From contig NC_015914.1 of NCBI RefSeq assembly GCF_000222485.1, positions 5,686,001 through 5,750,000 of the forward strand: a DNA stretch of 64,000 bases, given 5' to 3'. The position numbers were made by a program, and so were the translations under genes. The notes beneath the pieces are model-generated. The model saw nothing but the letters and a program-made list of their open reading frames with translations, ran no database searches and had not been told where the DNA came from. The stretch comes from Cyclobacterium marinum DSM 745 (GTDB taxonomy: Bacteria > Bacteroidota > Bacteroidia > Cytophagales > Cyclobacteriaceae). Shown here in pieces: positions 18,564 to 27,464 of this stretch. Each line of letters begins with the position of its first letter. Position 1 is the first letter of the stretch.

Positions 18564-20057
18564 TCAAGGTGTCAATTCACTTTTATGAATGGTTTTTTCA
18601 TAGATAATATTGCCTGCTTCTCCCACCAAGCGAAAAACTACGGCAGGGTCTTGTTCAGCATGAAGGTAAGTAAATTCTCCAAACGCAAATTGTCCATCAG
18701 TCCCATAGAGTTGGGTATCCCAGGATGGATCTATGGCGGGTGGACCAATTCTCGCCCCTAAACTTGCGGCTTCAAATTCATAAAAACCGAAATCAGATTT
18801 TCTAGGTATGGTAAACCCCCTGGCTCCATGTCTGTCTCCCGAAATAAGCAAGACACCACTGATATTATTTTCTTCGATAAAACTAAACAACTCTTCCCTT
18901 CCTTCCGGGTCGTTTACTCCCCATGAATCTTTACCATTAGACACATAATCACTCCACATAGATCCACAGGACAGGACAATAAATGGCCCTTCACAATCCA
19001 ATAATTGTTCTTTTAACCAATTCATCTGTTGAGGGCCTAAAAATGAGCCTTTTTCTCCGGTCCTAAAATACCGATTGTCTGTCATAAGGATATCAAATGG
19101 GCCTATTCTATCTCTTGTAAAAATCCCCTCCTGATTGGCTTCATCCCCATAGGAATGATTGACCCATGAATGCTTGAATACTTCCCTGACACCATTTCGA
19201 CCCTTTTCTGAGTATCCTTCAGGTATCCCGGCTTTGTCATTATCAAAATAGTCATGATCATCCCAAGAAGCATAAACAGGGGTCTGTGCAGCAAAGTTTT
19301 GCCAGGCAGGCAAAAAATCTCTTAACAAGTAATCAGCCCTATGCATGCCCAAATGATCATTCCTATCTTGAACAGCAATATCACCTAAAAACAGCATCGC
19401 TTGATTTCCTCTCTCTTGAATTTGCTCCAGCAAAGTATGGTTTCCTAATCCCCAACGGTGAGGACAGGAACCAAATGCTATTTTTACCTCTTCATATTGG
19501 TTGTCTTCTGGCAAGGTTTTGATGATTTGTTCAACGCTTGGCGAAAGGGTTATACCGTTTACAATGATCTTATAAGGATAGCTTGTAGAAGGTTTTAAAT
19601 CATCAATTTTTACAACTGCTGATAACTCGGTTTTTCCATCAGTAAATACTGGCCCATAGATTTTCCCTTCTCCAGTTTTCTCAATCCACACTTCTACTTT
19701 TGCAGGTCCTAAAGTCCTTAGCCAGACTGAAGCACCATTGGATTTAATTTGTCCAAGCATGGGGCCGGCAAGAATTTCGCGGTTTTGCTGAATTAGCAGG
19801 TCTTTAAATGAAGAATTTTTTATTAAATCAGCATAGGAGGCATTTTTTTCGGCTGATAGAATTTTATAAGCCGATTCATAAAGATTTATTTCACCATTAG
19901 GTGTTGTGCCCCAATATTTCAAAATCTCTCGGCTATCTGTGCTCTTGTTCATGGGGTGCCCTTTTTCACCAAAATTCTGCGCATTCAAAGTAGAAGACAA
20001 AAGGAGAAATAGAAAAAGACAATTTGACATTGCTTTTATTTGTAGGCTTATATTCAT
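18564..20057 (-). CDS. PhoD-like metallophosphatase, Sec-exported
   Basis: Second type of PhoD-family enzyme in this region. The frame opens at 20093, but the ATG at 20057 is preferred because it gives a normal signal peptide (MNISLQIKAMSNCLFLFLLL...LNAQ); this one is not twin-arginine. Counting from 20093, the fibronectin-like domain is at about 108-195, and the metallophosphatase domain carries FGSCPHRW, FLGDIAVQDRN (235-245), SWDDHDYFDND (276-286) and SGDRHGARG (418-426). The metal ligands are thus present. It differs clearly from its neighbour at 20115-21596, which is twin-arginine exported, so this is not a recent tandem copy. Spacing to that neighbour is 57 bases (21 with the longer start), consistent with one transcript. 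Likely substrate: phosphate esters in the periplasm or at the surface; specificity unknown. Confidence 0.9.
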   Translation of the reverse strand: MNISLQIKAMSNCLFLFLLLSSTLNAQNFGEKGHPMNKSTDSREILKYWGTTPNGEINLYESAYKILSAEKNASYADLIKNSSFKDLLIQQNREILAGPMLGQIKSNGASVWLRTLGPAKVEVWIEKTGEGKIYGPVFTDGKTELSAVVKIDDLKPSTSYPYKIIVNGITLSPSVEQIIKTLPEDNQYEEVKIAFGSCPHRWGLGNHTLLEQIQERGNQAMLFLGDIAVQDRNDHLGMHRADYLLRDFLPAWQNFAAQTPVYASWDDHDYFDNDKAGIPEGYSEKGRNGVREVFKHSWVNHSYGDEANQEGIFTRDRIGPFDILMTDNRYFRTGEKGSFLGPQQMNWLKEQLLDCEGPFIVLSCGSMWSDYVSNGKDSWGVNDPEGREELFSFIEENNISGVLLISGDRHGARGFTIPRKSDFGFYEFEAASLGARIGPPAIDPSWDTQLYGTDGQFAFGEFTYLHAEQDPAVVFRLVGEAGNIIYEKTIHKSELTP

Positions 20058-20114
20058 ATGGTTTACAAAGGTTTGGATAGTAAATCTTGACATTTATTTT
20101 ATTATTTATGTAAT

Positions 20115-21596
20115 CTAATTCTCGAATTCTTCTTGATTCATGACACTTCCTTGGACATCATAATGGGTGAAATTAATTTTAGGATTGTTGGATTCACGAA
20201 ACACTTTGATACCCAAAAAACCACCATTTACTCTTAAATACTGATGTTCCGGCCTTTTATCATCTTGAGACCAGCCTCCGGATTGTGCATCTGATACAGG
20301 ACCCGCACCAAACTCTCTCAAACCTGTTGCTTCATCTATAGAATAATACTGCCAATGCCTGTCTCCATTGACTACAAAAACCCCCTTATTATCGGACAAA
20401 AATCCTCTTAACCAATTGCCTTCTTCTTCAAATAGATTATTGGCATGGTTGTCTCGTTTTTTCTCTCTATCCGGACCAACTACGGGGGTGGGAGAAAACA
20501 AAATTTTAAAAGTGGCATCTGATTCTTCAAAGGTTTCCATGAACCAATTCTTTTGCTCTTCACCCCAAATCGTTCTGGGCTGGGCTGCAGGTATCTCTTT
20601 AGGACTTCGGTATTCCCTCCCCTCCACAAGCCACACCTGTAAATCTTTACCCCATCTAAAAGTCCTGTAAGGTTTGTCTTTTAAGGGAACATTTTCTCTC
20701 CAAACCTTTAAACCATTTTCCAATGTAAAATCACCCAAGGGACTGGAATCCGGATATACATCATCTTTTAGCAAATCATGATCATCCTTAAGCATATAAA
20801 TTGGCACTTGTTGATAGAATTCCTTAATAGAAGCCCAACCATCCATAGCATGCCACTTGTGCCTGGCCTTTTCTAAATTCGTAGCCAAAGGACCTATTCT
20901 ATCATAATACACATAATCACCTGTATGGACGAAAAAATCCGGCTTTAACTTTGCCATGGCATCATAGGTCTGAAAACCCCGCTTGGCATCATCATAATTC
21001 CAGAAGTATTGGCAGGTGGAAGTGGTTAAGTTTACCGACTTAATCTCCGTTGGGTCAGAAGCAGTATTAAAACTACCTGATACAGATGAATGAACCTGTC
21101 CATCCGCTGGCATGGCCTCCAATTCAAAGGAATAATGTTCACCTGATTTTAGATTTGTCAAAGGTATTTGGGCAGTAAAATCATTGATCGATTCAGTTTT
21201 ATACCAATCTGTTACTACAGTTTTCCCCTTTGCCTTGTATTTAATTCTAACTTTTCCTTTAGCCCCAACAATGGCACCATCCATATTTTTCACCGGCTGA
21301 TTTTCATCAAAATCTACCGGGTAATAATTGTTGGCTTTAGGCTTTGTTTTGGCCTTTTTATGAATAATCGGTTTAGGCTTTTTATTATGACTAAGCCTGG
21401 TCCATACGACTGCCTCAGTTGTAGATACTTCGGTTACTTTAAAGCCATTCGGGAAATACAACTTTCCGGTGTTATTAGGCAAGCCAAAGAGATTTTTCAT
21501 GGCCAACAAGGGTTTCACCCTCCCCACAAAAAATGAAATTAAAAAGAAACTAAACTTTCCTAAAAAGGATCTTCTTTTGGACACTTTCACTTCCAT
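20115..21596 (-). CDS. PhoD-like phosphodiesterase/alkaline phosphatase, Tat-type signal
   Basis: 493-residue PhoD-family enzyme, paralogue of the gene at 11560-13023. The N-terminus MEVKVSKRRSFLGKF carries a twin-arginine-like motif (K7-R-R-S-F-L) followed by a hydrophobic segment. Fibronectin-like domain about 48-178, with a Lys-rich insertion near 72-88 that the paralogue lacks. Catalytic motifs HTGDYVYYD (224-232), KDDHDLLKDD (270-279) and VNGDRHWQYYS are conserved, so activity is expected. It is followed after 21-57 bases by another PhoD-like gene, and it lies downstream of the SusC/SusD pair at 26.7-21.9 kb with a hairpin and a decayed copy of the dispersed repeat between. The arrangement SusC-SusD-repeat-PhoD is the same as in the module at 18.3-11.6 kb. 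Confidence 0.92.
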   Translation of the reverse strand: MEVKVSKRRSFLGKFSFFLISFFVGRVKPLLAMKNLFGLPNNTGKLYFPNGFKVTEVSTTEAVVWTRLSHNKKPKPIIHKKAKTKPKANNYYPVDFDENQPVKNMDGAIVGAKGKVRIKYKAKGKTVVTDWYKTESINDFTAQIPLTNLKSGEHYSFELEAMPADGQVHSSVSGSFNTASDPTEIKSVNLTTSTCQYFWNYDDAKRGFQTYDAMAKLKPDFFVHTGDYVYYDRIGPLATNLEKARHKWHAMDGWASIKEFYQQVPIYMLKDDHDLLKDDVYPDSSPLGDFTLENGLKVWRENVPLKDKPYRTFRWGKDLQVWLVEGREYRSPKEIPAAQPRTIWGEEQKNWFMETFEESDATFKILFSPTPVVGPDREKKRDNHANNLFEEEGNWLRGFLSDNKGVFVVNGDRHWQYYSIDEATGLREFGAGPVSDAQSGGWSQDDKRPEHQYLRVNGGFLGIKVFRESNNPKINFTHYDVQGSVMNQEEFEN

Positions 21597-21639
21597 TTTT
21601 ATCTAATTATTTGTTACAACATCAGCATTTTATTGCAAT

Positions 21640-21748
21640 TCAAAATCAGCCCTTCACTACTGTTATCAACCTTACTATTGGGTAGGCAGGTTCACCATCG
21701 ACTACCTAAACTAGATTCTCCAATCAGTTTGAATTTCTTGCGGTTACT
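21640..21748 (+). repeat. Decayed copy C of the dispersed intergenic repeat
   Basis: Recognisable but much changed relative to copies A and B: AAAATCAGC at the left arm, CTACTGTTATCAACC in place of TTGCTGTTTTCAATT, and TCTCCAATCAGTTTGAATTTCTTGCGGTT near the right arm with few changes, while the central hairpin is disrupted. Same position as copy A, between a PhoD-like start and a SusD stop. Confidence 0.5.
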
Positions 21749-21818
21749 AAATTCTCTGAGAAAGCTCAGAAAATTCTATTACATAAACTAACTTTAGTTG
21801 TATGACTGCAAATGGTAT

Positions 21819-21856
21819 AGCCGGTATTATTCCTTGATTCGAGAATAATACCGGCT
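21819..21856 (-). terminator. Terminator-like hairpin after SusD
   Basis: Perfect 14-base stem AGCCGGTATTATTC (21819-21832) with GAATAATACCGGCT (21843-21856), ten-base loop, 39 bases beyond the SusD stop. The sequence after it on the minus strand is not T-rich, so it may stabilise the 3' end or act weakly. Confidence 0.5.
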
Positions 21857-21895
21857 TATTAATGAATACTGCTATTTCAATCTCGATAAATTTGA

Positions 21896-23596
21896 TCAAT
21901 AGCCGGGATTTTGCCCTAAATCTGCTTCAATATTCTTTTCAATTTCGTTGAAAGGTATAGGCCATAAATTGTTGTGAGCTTGATACAGTTCTCCGACCCA
22001 TGGATTCTTGGCTTTGGTCCATTCCACCAATTTCCCTAATCTAGTAAGGGTTAACAAGCGAAAGGATTCATAATGCAATTCACGCAAGCGCTCATCCAAT
22101 AAATAATCAATGTCTAAATCTGCCGGGTTGATGACCGGGGCCTGAGCCCTATTCCTTACCGTATTTACATCTGCAGCAGCATTTTCCTTATCCCCCATTC
22201 CAAGGTAAGCTTCTGCCCTTAATAAATAAGTTTCTGCCAAGCGTATAGCGTATCTATCTCTAAATGTTCGCTGGGCTGAATTGGTAAGTGAGCCTGGAAC
22301 AGTCTGATCATTATGGTACAATTCCGTTGGGTGTTGGCCGACGACGGAAGCTTTTGCAAATACAGGAAAGAAATTCCGAGTTGTATCATTTACTGAACTT
22401 AGGGCAATGGGTACATTGTCTTTGAAAACCCATTTCCCGTTGTGATCCGAACTTGGGTTATTGACTATAAAATCCCTTACGATATTGTACTCAGAATTTC
22501 TCATGTCTTGATCATAACCACTTTTCCTCCAAATATTGTCATACAAATACCGAGTAGGGCTCATAAATCCTGATCCTCTGCCGTAATAATTGGTATTTGG
22601 ATAAGGGATCAATGGGTGAACTGACCCATCATTATTGGCAATTTTTGCTTGCCAAAGCCGTGGAATTACAGTCCTTTCCAATTGAAAACCATCATTCCCC
22701 CCGGGAACATTAAATTCGTACTGCAATACCCATATGGCCTCCGTATTTCCGGACATTCTGTTTTGGTTTCCTTGTCTGAATAAGTCCCAATATACATCAC
22801 CTCCAAATGTAGGATGGTCCACCATTGAGCCAAACCTTTCGGTCATTAATGCAGTCTGAGGATGATCAATAACCTGGGAAGCCGCGTTTACCGCCTCCTG
22901 CCATTTACCTAAAGAAATATAAACCTCAGATAATAAATGGTAAGCTGCCAGTTTATTGATTCTGGAATTGTCAACATCGTCCACATCAGGTAATTCCTGG
23001 GCTGCCAACAATAAATCAGCTGCACTTTGCCGGTATACTTCTTCTCTGCTGGAGCGAACAAAATCTCTCCTAGGGGAAGTTACTTCTTCCAACACTATGG
23101 GTACATCTCCATAAAGGTTGGCTAACATCTTGTACATAAAGCCTCTAAAAAAAGCAGCTTCAGCCTGCACACGTTTCTTTTGTTCAGCTGTCAATTGACT
23201 CTGTGGGCCTTCAGATCTACCTATGATCACATTGACATCATAGATGATGCGATAGGCAGGTCTCCACATGGCTTCATAAACAAGACTTGTATTGGTAGGT
23301 AAAAGCAATGAACCTCCCCAATCAGGTCTCGTTCCAAAATTCTTGTGCGCATAAACCATGTCCGTTCCATCCCATGAAATGGCCGGAAAACTGTTTTGGT
23401 TATCGCTTGTATAAAATTCGTTTCTTACCTGAGCGTATAGGTTTAACACAGCAGCATCAAAATCATTGACTGTCACATAAGCAATTTCAGGAGAAAGAAA
23501 ATCCTTAGGAATCTCTTCCAAAAAACTATCCTCATTACAGCCGAGAATAAGAAAGCATGCGATTAATATCAGGAATTTATTTTTTATCGTTTTCAT
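21896..23596 (-). CDS. SusD/RagB-family outer membrane lipoprotein
   Basis: Substrate-binding partner of the SusC encoded just upstream. The frame is open from 23626, but the ATG at 23596 is chosen because MKTIKNKFLILIACFLILGC gives a normal lipoprotein signal peptide with lipobox LILGC and lipidated C20; the extra ten residues would spoil it. The product is 566 residues. N-terminal half with AAFFRGFMYKMLANLYGDVPIV and AAYHLLSEVYISLGKW; C-terminal half with RYAIRLAETYLLRAEAYLGMGD, RLRELHYESFRLLTLTRLG and the tail ADLGQNPGY. All expected parts are present. The gene belongs to the first of two SusC-SusD-PhoD modules; its stop is followed by a hairpin. It is only distantly similar to the SusD genes of the two sigma-linked groups. 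Confidence 0.94.
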   Translation of the reverse strand: MKTIKNKFLILIACFLILGCNEDSFLEEIPKDFLSPEIAYVTVNDFDAAVLNLYAQVRNEFYTSDNQNSFPAISWDGTDMVYAHKNFGTRPDWGGSLLLPTNTSLVYEAMWRPAYRIIYDVNVIIGRSEGPQSQLTAEQKKRVQAEAAFFRGFMYKMLANLYGDVPIVLEEVTSPRRDFVRSSREEVYRQSAADLLLAAQELPDVDDVDNSRINKLAAYHLLSEVYISLGKWQEAVNAASQVIDHPQTALMTERFGSMVDHPTFGGDVYWDLFRQGNQNRMSGNTEAIWVLQYEFNVPGGNDGFQLERTVIPRLWQAKIANNDGSVHPLIPYPNTNYYGRGSGFMSPTRYLYDNIWRKSGYDQDMRNSEYNIVRDFIVNNPSSDHNGKWVFKDNVPIALSSVNDTTRNFFPVFAKASVVGQHPTELYHNDQTVPGSLTNSAQRTFRDRYAIRLAETYLLRAEAYLGMGDKENAAADVNTVRNRAQAPVINPADLDIDYLLDERLRELHYESFRLLTLTRLGKLVEWTKAKNPWVGELYQAHNNLWPIPFNEIEKNIEADLGQNPGY

Positions 23597-23625
23597 GTAT
23601 TTATAGTTTAACGGCCAAAAAATCA

Positions 23626-26600
23626 TTAAAAACCAAGATTTAATCCGACAGAGTATCCCTTGAGTACAGGTCTTCCGGTACGGTTAATATTTTGGCCGGT
23701 TTCAGGATCCCATCCGGGCCATTTGGTAAGAGTGTACAAGTTTTTGCCACTCACAAATACCTTAAGGTTTTGAATTTTTAACTTGGTTAACAATTCCCTT
23801 GGGAAATTATAAGCCAAGGAAACATCCTGAAGTCTAACAAAACTCCTTGGAATATACCTTGTGCCTGCTATTCCACTGGAAATATTAATATTTGGGCGTT
23901 CATAAATTGCATCGGTATTCTCCGGTGTCCAATAATCCAAGCCCAATGGAAAATCATTATTAAAGTGATTTTCTTGGTTAATGATTTGCCAACTATTGAT
24001 ATTGTCCATCCCTAAATACCTTAAATTGCCACCTTGAATAGAATTAATAAATAATCTAAAGGTCCAATTTTTATAAGTTAGGGTATTGTTGATACTAAAA
24101 CGGTAAGAAGGCTCTTCATAGCCAATGATGCTACGATCTGCCGGATCAATCTCTCCATCTCCATTGATGTCCACTACTTTGTAGGCCCCCAAGTCCGAAT
24201 AGACTGGAATTTCATCATTAATTTGCCATAAACCATTGATGGAATAATCAAAAATAGCATCCAAGGGATACCCGATAAACAAACCTTCGGAAACCAAATC
24301 ATCCTCTACCCCATCTCCATCAAGATCAAAACCTAACAATTCTCTAAGTTCGTTCCTATTTCTTGAAAACATAAAAGTACTTTCCCAAGTCAAATCATTT
24401 TTCCTAATATTAGCAGTTGTAATGGCTATATCCAGTCCTTGATTATAAATTCGGCCAAGATTATCCGGAAAAGTTTCAAACCTACTGATTCCCGGAATGT
24501 CTACTTGGTACAATAAGTCGGTGGTCTCGTTGTTGTAATAATCGATAGATCCACTGATCCTATTTCCGAGAATTGCAAAATCAACCCCTAGGTTGATCCC
24601 CGTAGTGGTTTCCCATTTTAGATTTGGGCTAGCCAATTTATTTATTGCTTGGGTATAAAGTGGAGTTCCATCTGCGGTTATATAATTAAACCCACCTGCC
24701 ACTGTGGCCAATGTTTGGTACCTACCTACCGTTCTGTTACCATTAGAACCATAGGAAATTCTTAGCTTAAGATTGTTTAGCCAATCTGTATTGTCTGCAA
24801 TAAATCTTTCTTCACTGGCAGCCCAAGCTAAAGATAGGGAGGGGAAAATGCCAAATTTATTGGTAGCTCCAAAACCGGAAAAGCCATCCCTCCTAATGGT
24901 CCCTGTAAACAAATACCTGTGATCATATCCATAAAATATTCTTGCCATTTGATAAAGGCTGGACTCATCCCAGGCCCCTGAACTGGTACGCTGTTGGTCT
25001 GCACTTCCTGATTGGAGGCTATTGTACCCTAGGGCTGTATTGGCATAGATAAATGAGCTGGCTTGGGTGTATTCAGATTCACGGCTTTCAGAGCCGTAAA
25101 GCAAGGTTAGAAATACATTGTGAACATCCTTAAAGGTTTTATTATACGTTAGAATATGGTCACTAGACCAATTGTAATTCAATTGATACATCTTTTGACC
25201 TCCACCTTGAAAATTACTTGCATATTCTCTAAAGTAGTAATCTTGATTGGTTGTATAATTGTTGAGATAATTAACCTTATAACTTAGGCCATCCAAAAAG
25301 GGAAAGTCAATCTGAGCATAAAAGTTTCCAAAGAAATTAAGCCTTTTATCTACCAGATCTGCTTCCAATTGCACCATAGGATTTATGGTGTTTCCCCCGG
25401 TAATTTGAATGTACTCTCCATTTTCATCCCTTACCGTCGCAAAGGGAGATAGATACCTGTTCCCTAAGCTTGGTGTAGGCCCCAAATAATTGCTCCTGGT
25501 AAAGGCGGATTGTAGCCCAAAGGTTAGCCAGTCAGTTACATTGGTTTCCAAGTTAACCCTTGCATTGATCCTATTGTAACCTTCGTTCACCATATGACCT
25601 TTTTGATCTGTATGACCCAGTGATATGTAATAATTGGATCTTTCGGTAGCATTTGCCAAGGACAAGTTATGATTTTGAATATAGGGGTTGTCATTGGTCA
25701 TCAAATCATACCAATTGTCTGATCGACCTTGATTATAAGCCAATATTTCATCACTTGTTTTAAAATTGGAGGAAGGTTCCCAGTTAGGGTTGGGCTCCAA
25801 ATATCCTGATGGTTCCGTACGGCTATTGAACAAATCAGATTCCTCAGTTTTCTTTAAATAATCGGCTGCCGTACCTGTTCTAAATTCTTTAATCGGCTTT
25901 TGAAAAGTAAAGCTATTGGAATAGTTAATGGTGGGCTTACCTAAATCCACCCCTTTCTTAGTGGTAAGAATAATGACACCATTAGAAGCTTGGGAACCAT
26001 AGATGGCGGCTGCACTTGCATCTTTGAGTACATCAATCGATTTGATATCATTCGGATTTAAATCATTGATATTGCCCCTATAAATGACCCCATCTATAAC
26101 AATCAAAGGGCTTTGTTCACCTGAAAGTGAGGTTCGTCCACGAATCTGAATATCAGGTTCACCACCGGCTTGGTTCACTTGTCCCACATTTAAACCGGCA
26201 ACTGAACCTTGCAGCGATTGCATAATAGAGACATTTGGAGATTCCTGAAAAGCCTCAATGTCAGCTCTTACCACAGCCCCGGTTAAGTCAGATTTTTTTT
26301 GCACACCGTAGCCTACAACAACAACCTCTTCAAGTGAGGCCATATCTTCTTGTAAAATGACATTGATTACTGTTTGATTAGCAATAATTACTTCCTCGGA
26401 CTCGAAGCCAATGAAAGAAATTTTAAGCACCTGTCCGGAACCCGCTTCAATACTAAATTTACCATCAATATCAGTAACAGTTCCGATGCTTGTTCCTACC
26501 ACAATTACTGTAGCACCGGGAATGGGAACATTATTTTGATCGACTACCGTCCCACTAATAGAAGCAGGAAGATCGGTTTTGGAGTTGGCATGATCAATTT

Positions 26601-26721
26601 CTGATGTTGAATTGAAGATCGTTGTCCCTGCGTGAGTTCTTATTTGCACTTGAAAACAAAATAAGAATACAGCAAACGCAGACAGCCATACCAACCGGGA
26701 GGTTGTAGACTTTTTTCTCAT
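23626..26721 (-). CDS. SusC/RagA TonB-dependent transporter (no STN domain)
   Basis: 1031-residue outer-membrane importer. Signal peptide MRKKSTTSRLVWLSAFAVFLFC; carboxypeptidase-regulatory-like domain about 53-124 (ISGTVVDQNNVPIPGATVIVVGTSIG); TonB-box-like EEVVVVGYG at 131-139; plug with VLKDASAAAIYGSQASNGVIILTTKKG; barrel ending LKGYSVGLNLGF. There is no STN domain, so transcription is probably not controlled through a FecR. It is paralogous to the SusC at 15203-18244: the leader before the ATG and residues up to the regulatory domain are very similar, and this copy has six A followed by G where the other has nine A. SusD follows with 29 bases between stop and the preferred start. Confidence 0.95.
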   Translation of the reverse strand: MRKKSTTSRLVWLSAFAVFLFCFQVQIRTHAGTTIFNSTSEIDHANSKTDLPASISGTVVDQNNVPIPGATVIVVGTSIGTVTDIDGKFSIEAGSGQVLKISFIGFESEEVIIANQTVINVILQEDMASLEEVVVVGYGVQKKSDLTGAVVRADIEAFQESPNVSIMQSLQGSVAGLNVGQVNQAGGEPDIQIRGRTSLSGEQSPLIVIDGVIYRGNINDLNPNDIKSIDVLKDASAAAIYGSQASNGVIILTTKKGVDLGKPTINYSNSFTFQKPIKEFRTGTAADYLKKTEESDLFNSRTEPSGYLEPNPNWEPSSNFKTSDEILAYNQGRSDNWYDLMTNDNPYIQNHNLSLANATERSNYYISLGHTDQKGHMVNEGYNRINARVNLETNVTDWLTFGLQSAFTRSNYLGPTPSLGNRYLSPFATVRDENGEYIQITGGNTINPMVQLEADLVDKRLNFFGNFYAQIDFPFLDGLSYKVNYLNNYTTNQDYYFREYASNFQGGGQKMYQLNYNWSSDHILTYNKTFKDVHNVFLTLLYGSESRESEYTQASSFIYANTALGYNSLQSGSADQQRTSSGAWDESSLYQMARIFYGYDHRYLFTGTIRRDGFSGFGATNKFGIFPSLSLAWAASEERFIADNTDWLNNLKLRISYGSNGNRTVGRYQTLATVAGGFNYITADGTPLYTQAINKLASPNLKWETTTGINLGVDFAILGNRISGSIDYYNNETTDLLYQVDIPGISRFETFPDNLGRIYNQGLDIAITTANIRKNDLTWESTFMFSRNRNELRELLGFDLDGDGVEDDLVSEGLFIGYPLDAIFDYSINGLWQINDEIPVYSDLGAYKVVDINGDGEIDPADRSIIGYEEPSYRFSINNTLTYKNWTFRLFINSIQGGNLRYLGMDNINSWQIINQENHFNNDFPLGLDYWTPENTDAIYERPNINISSGIAGTRYIPRSFVRLQDVSLAYNFPRELLTKLKIQNLKVFVSGKNLYTLTKWPGWDPETGQNINRTGRPVLKGYSVGLNLGF

Positions 26722-27136
26722 GGGATTATTGTTTTGGGTTATTGAATAATTGATAAATGCCCTGCAATAATTAATACAAGATATTTGGGATTATTTGGTT
26801 GCATACAATTTTATTGAAATTGAATATAACCTTTAAATTTACAGGTCAACAATATATAAAATAAAAGATAATTTTTTGATTATTTCATATACAAAAGATA
26901 TTACTAAACATTTAATCATGATTTAATATTCATCTAAAGAGCCATTGACACCTTTTATGAAACTACCTAGTTAATCAAATAAAAAATCATTAATTTTTCG
27001 CTCCTAGTAAATGTTACAGGTTACTGCCTTGGAACCTATTAGGTAAAAAGATTAGCGAATTAGTTTGCCTATAAAGAGTGATGATTTAAATACTAACCTA
27101 CCTAACTAAACGATCTGAATCCATTCTAGCAGCTTC

Positions 27137-27311
27137 AACCCGGATATGTAATAGGATTTCCCGTGTTTACGGGAAGTGTTGCAATCGAAAGAAAATCAGG
27201 CTGTTTGGAGATTTTAGCATAGCACCGCTATGGTGAAATTGAAAACAGCAACGAAGTGGCTAATTTTGAAGCGATTTCAGCAAGAAATAGATTGTCTATT
27301 GCATATTTCGG
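27137..27311 (-). repeat. Structured dispersed intergenic repeat, copy B (inverted relative to A)
   Basis: The core 27175-27281 is the reverse complement of 13345-13451 with four differences in 107 bases. One of them (C to T in arm AAAATCAG) keeps pairing as G-U when the strand equal to copy A is transcribed, and one removes a single outer pair, so the fold survives. Function unknown. Confidence 0.85.
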
Positions 27312-27403
27312 ATATAAATACTTAGCAGCTACAGGTATTTTTGGGACAGTATGGGTATGCTTATTGAAGAAACTGACAAAATTCCATCTACAATTGGAAA
27401 TAA

Positions 27404-27435
27404 AAAAAGCAACACCCAAAAGGGTATTGCTTTTT
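27404..27435 (-). terminator. Rho-independent terminator after SusD
   Basis: AAAAAGCAACACCC (27404-27417) pairs with GGGTATTGCTTTTT (27422-27435) with one A-C/G-U position, loop AAAA; on the minus strand the stem is followed by a T-rich tail. It starts 30 bases beyond the SusD stop. Confidence 0.78.
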
Positions 27436-27464
27436 AGAAATTCTAGTTTAATACGAGTAAGTAA

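Larger units (their letters stand above)
26722..27464. other. Long intergenic region with promoter DNA, structured repeat and terminator
   Basis: No gene. The first 350 bases are A+T-rich and should hold the promoter of susC at 26721. Then come the inverted copy B of the dispersed repeat (27137-27311) and the terminator of the SusD gene ending at 27465. A short hairpin TTCCCGT-GTTT-ACGGGAA lies at 27158-27175, inside the less conserved flank of the repeat. Confidence 0.65.

Noticed and set aside
18564..21596. The two adjacent PhoD-like genes as a recent tandem duplication
   Set aside because: They differ in export signal, domain lengths and motif context; the true paralogue of 20115-21596 is 11560-13023.
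27228..27419. Open frame of 63 codons on the minus strand over repeat copy B
   Set aside because: It covers only part of the repeat and unrelated flank; copy A, 96 percent identical in the core, has no matching frame, so it is not coding.
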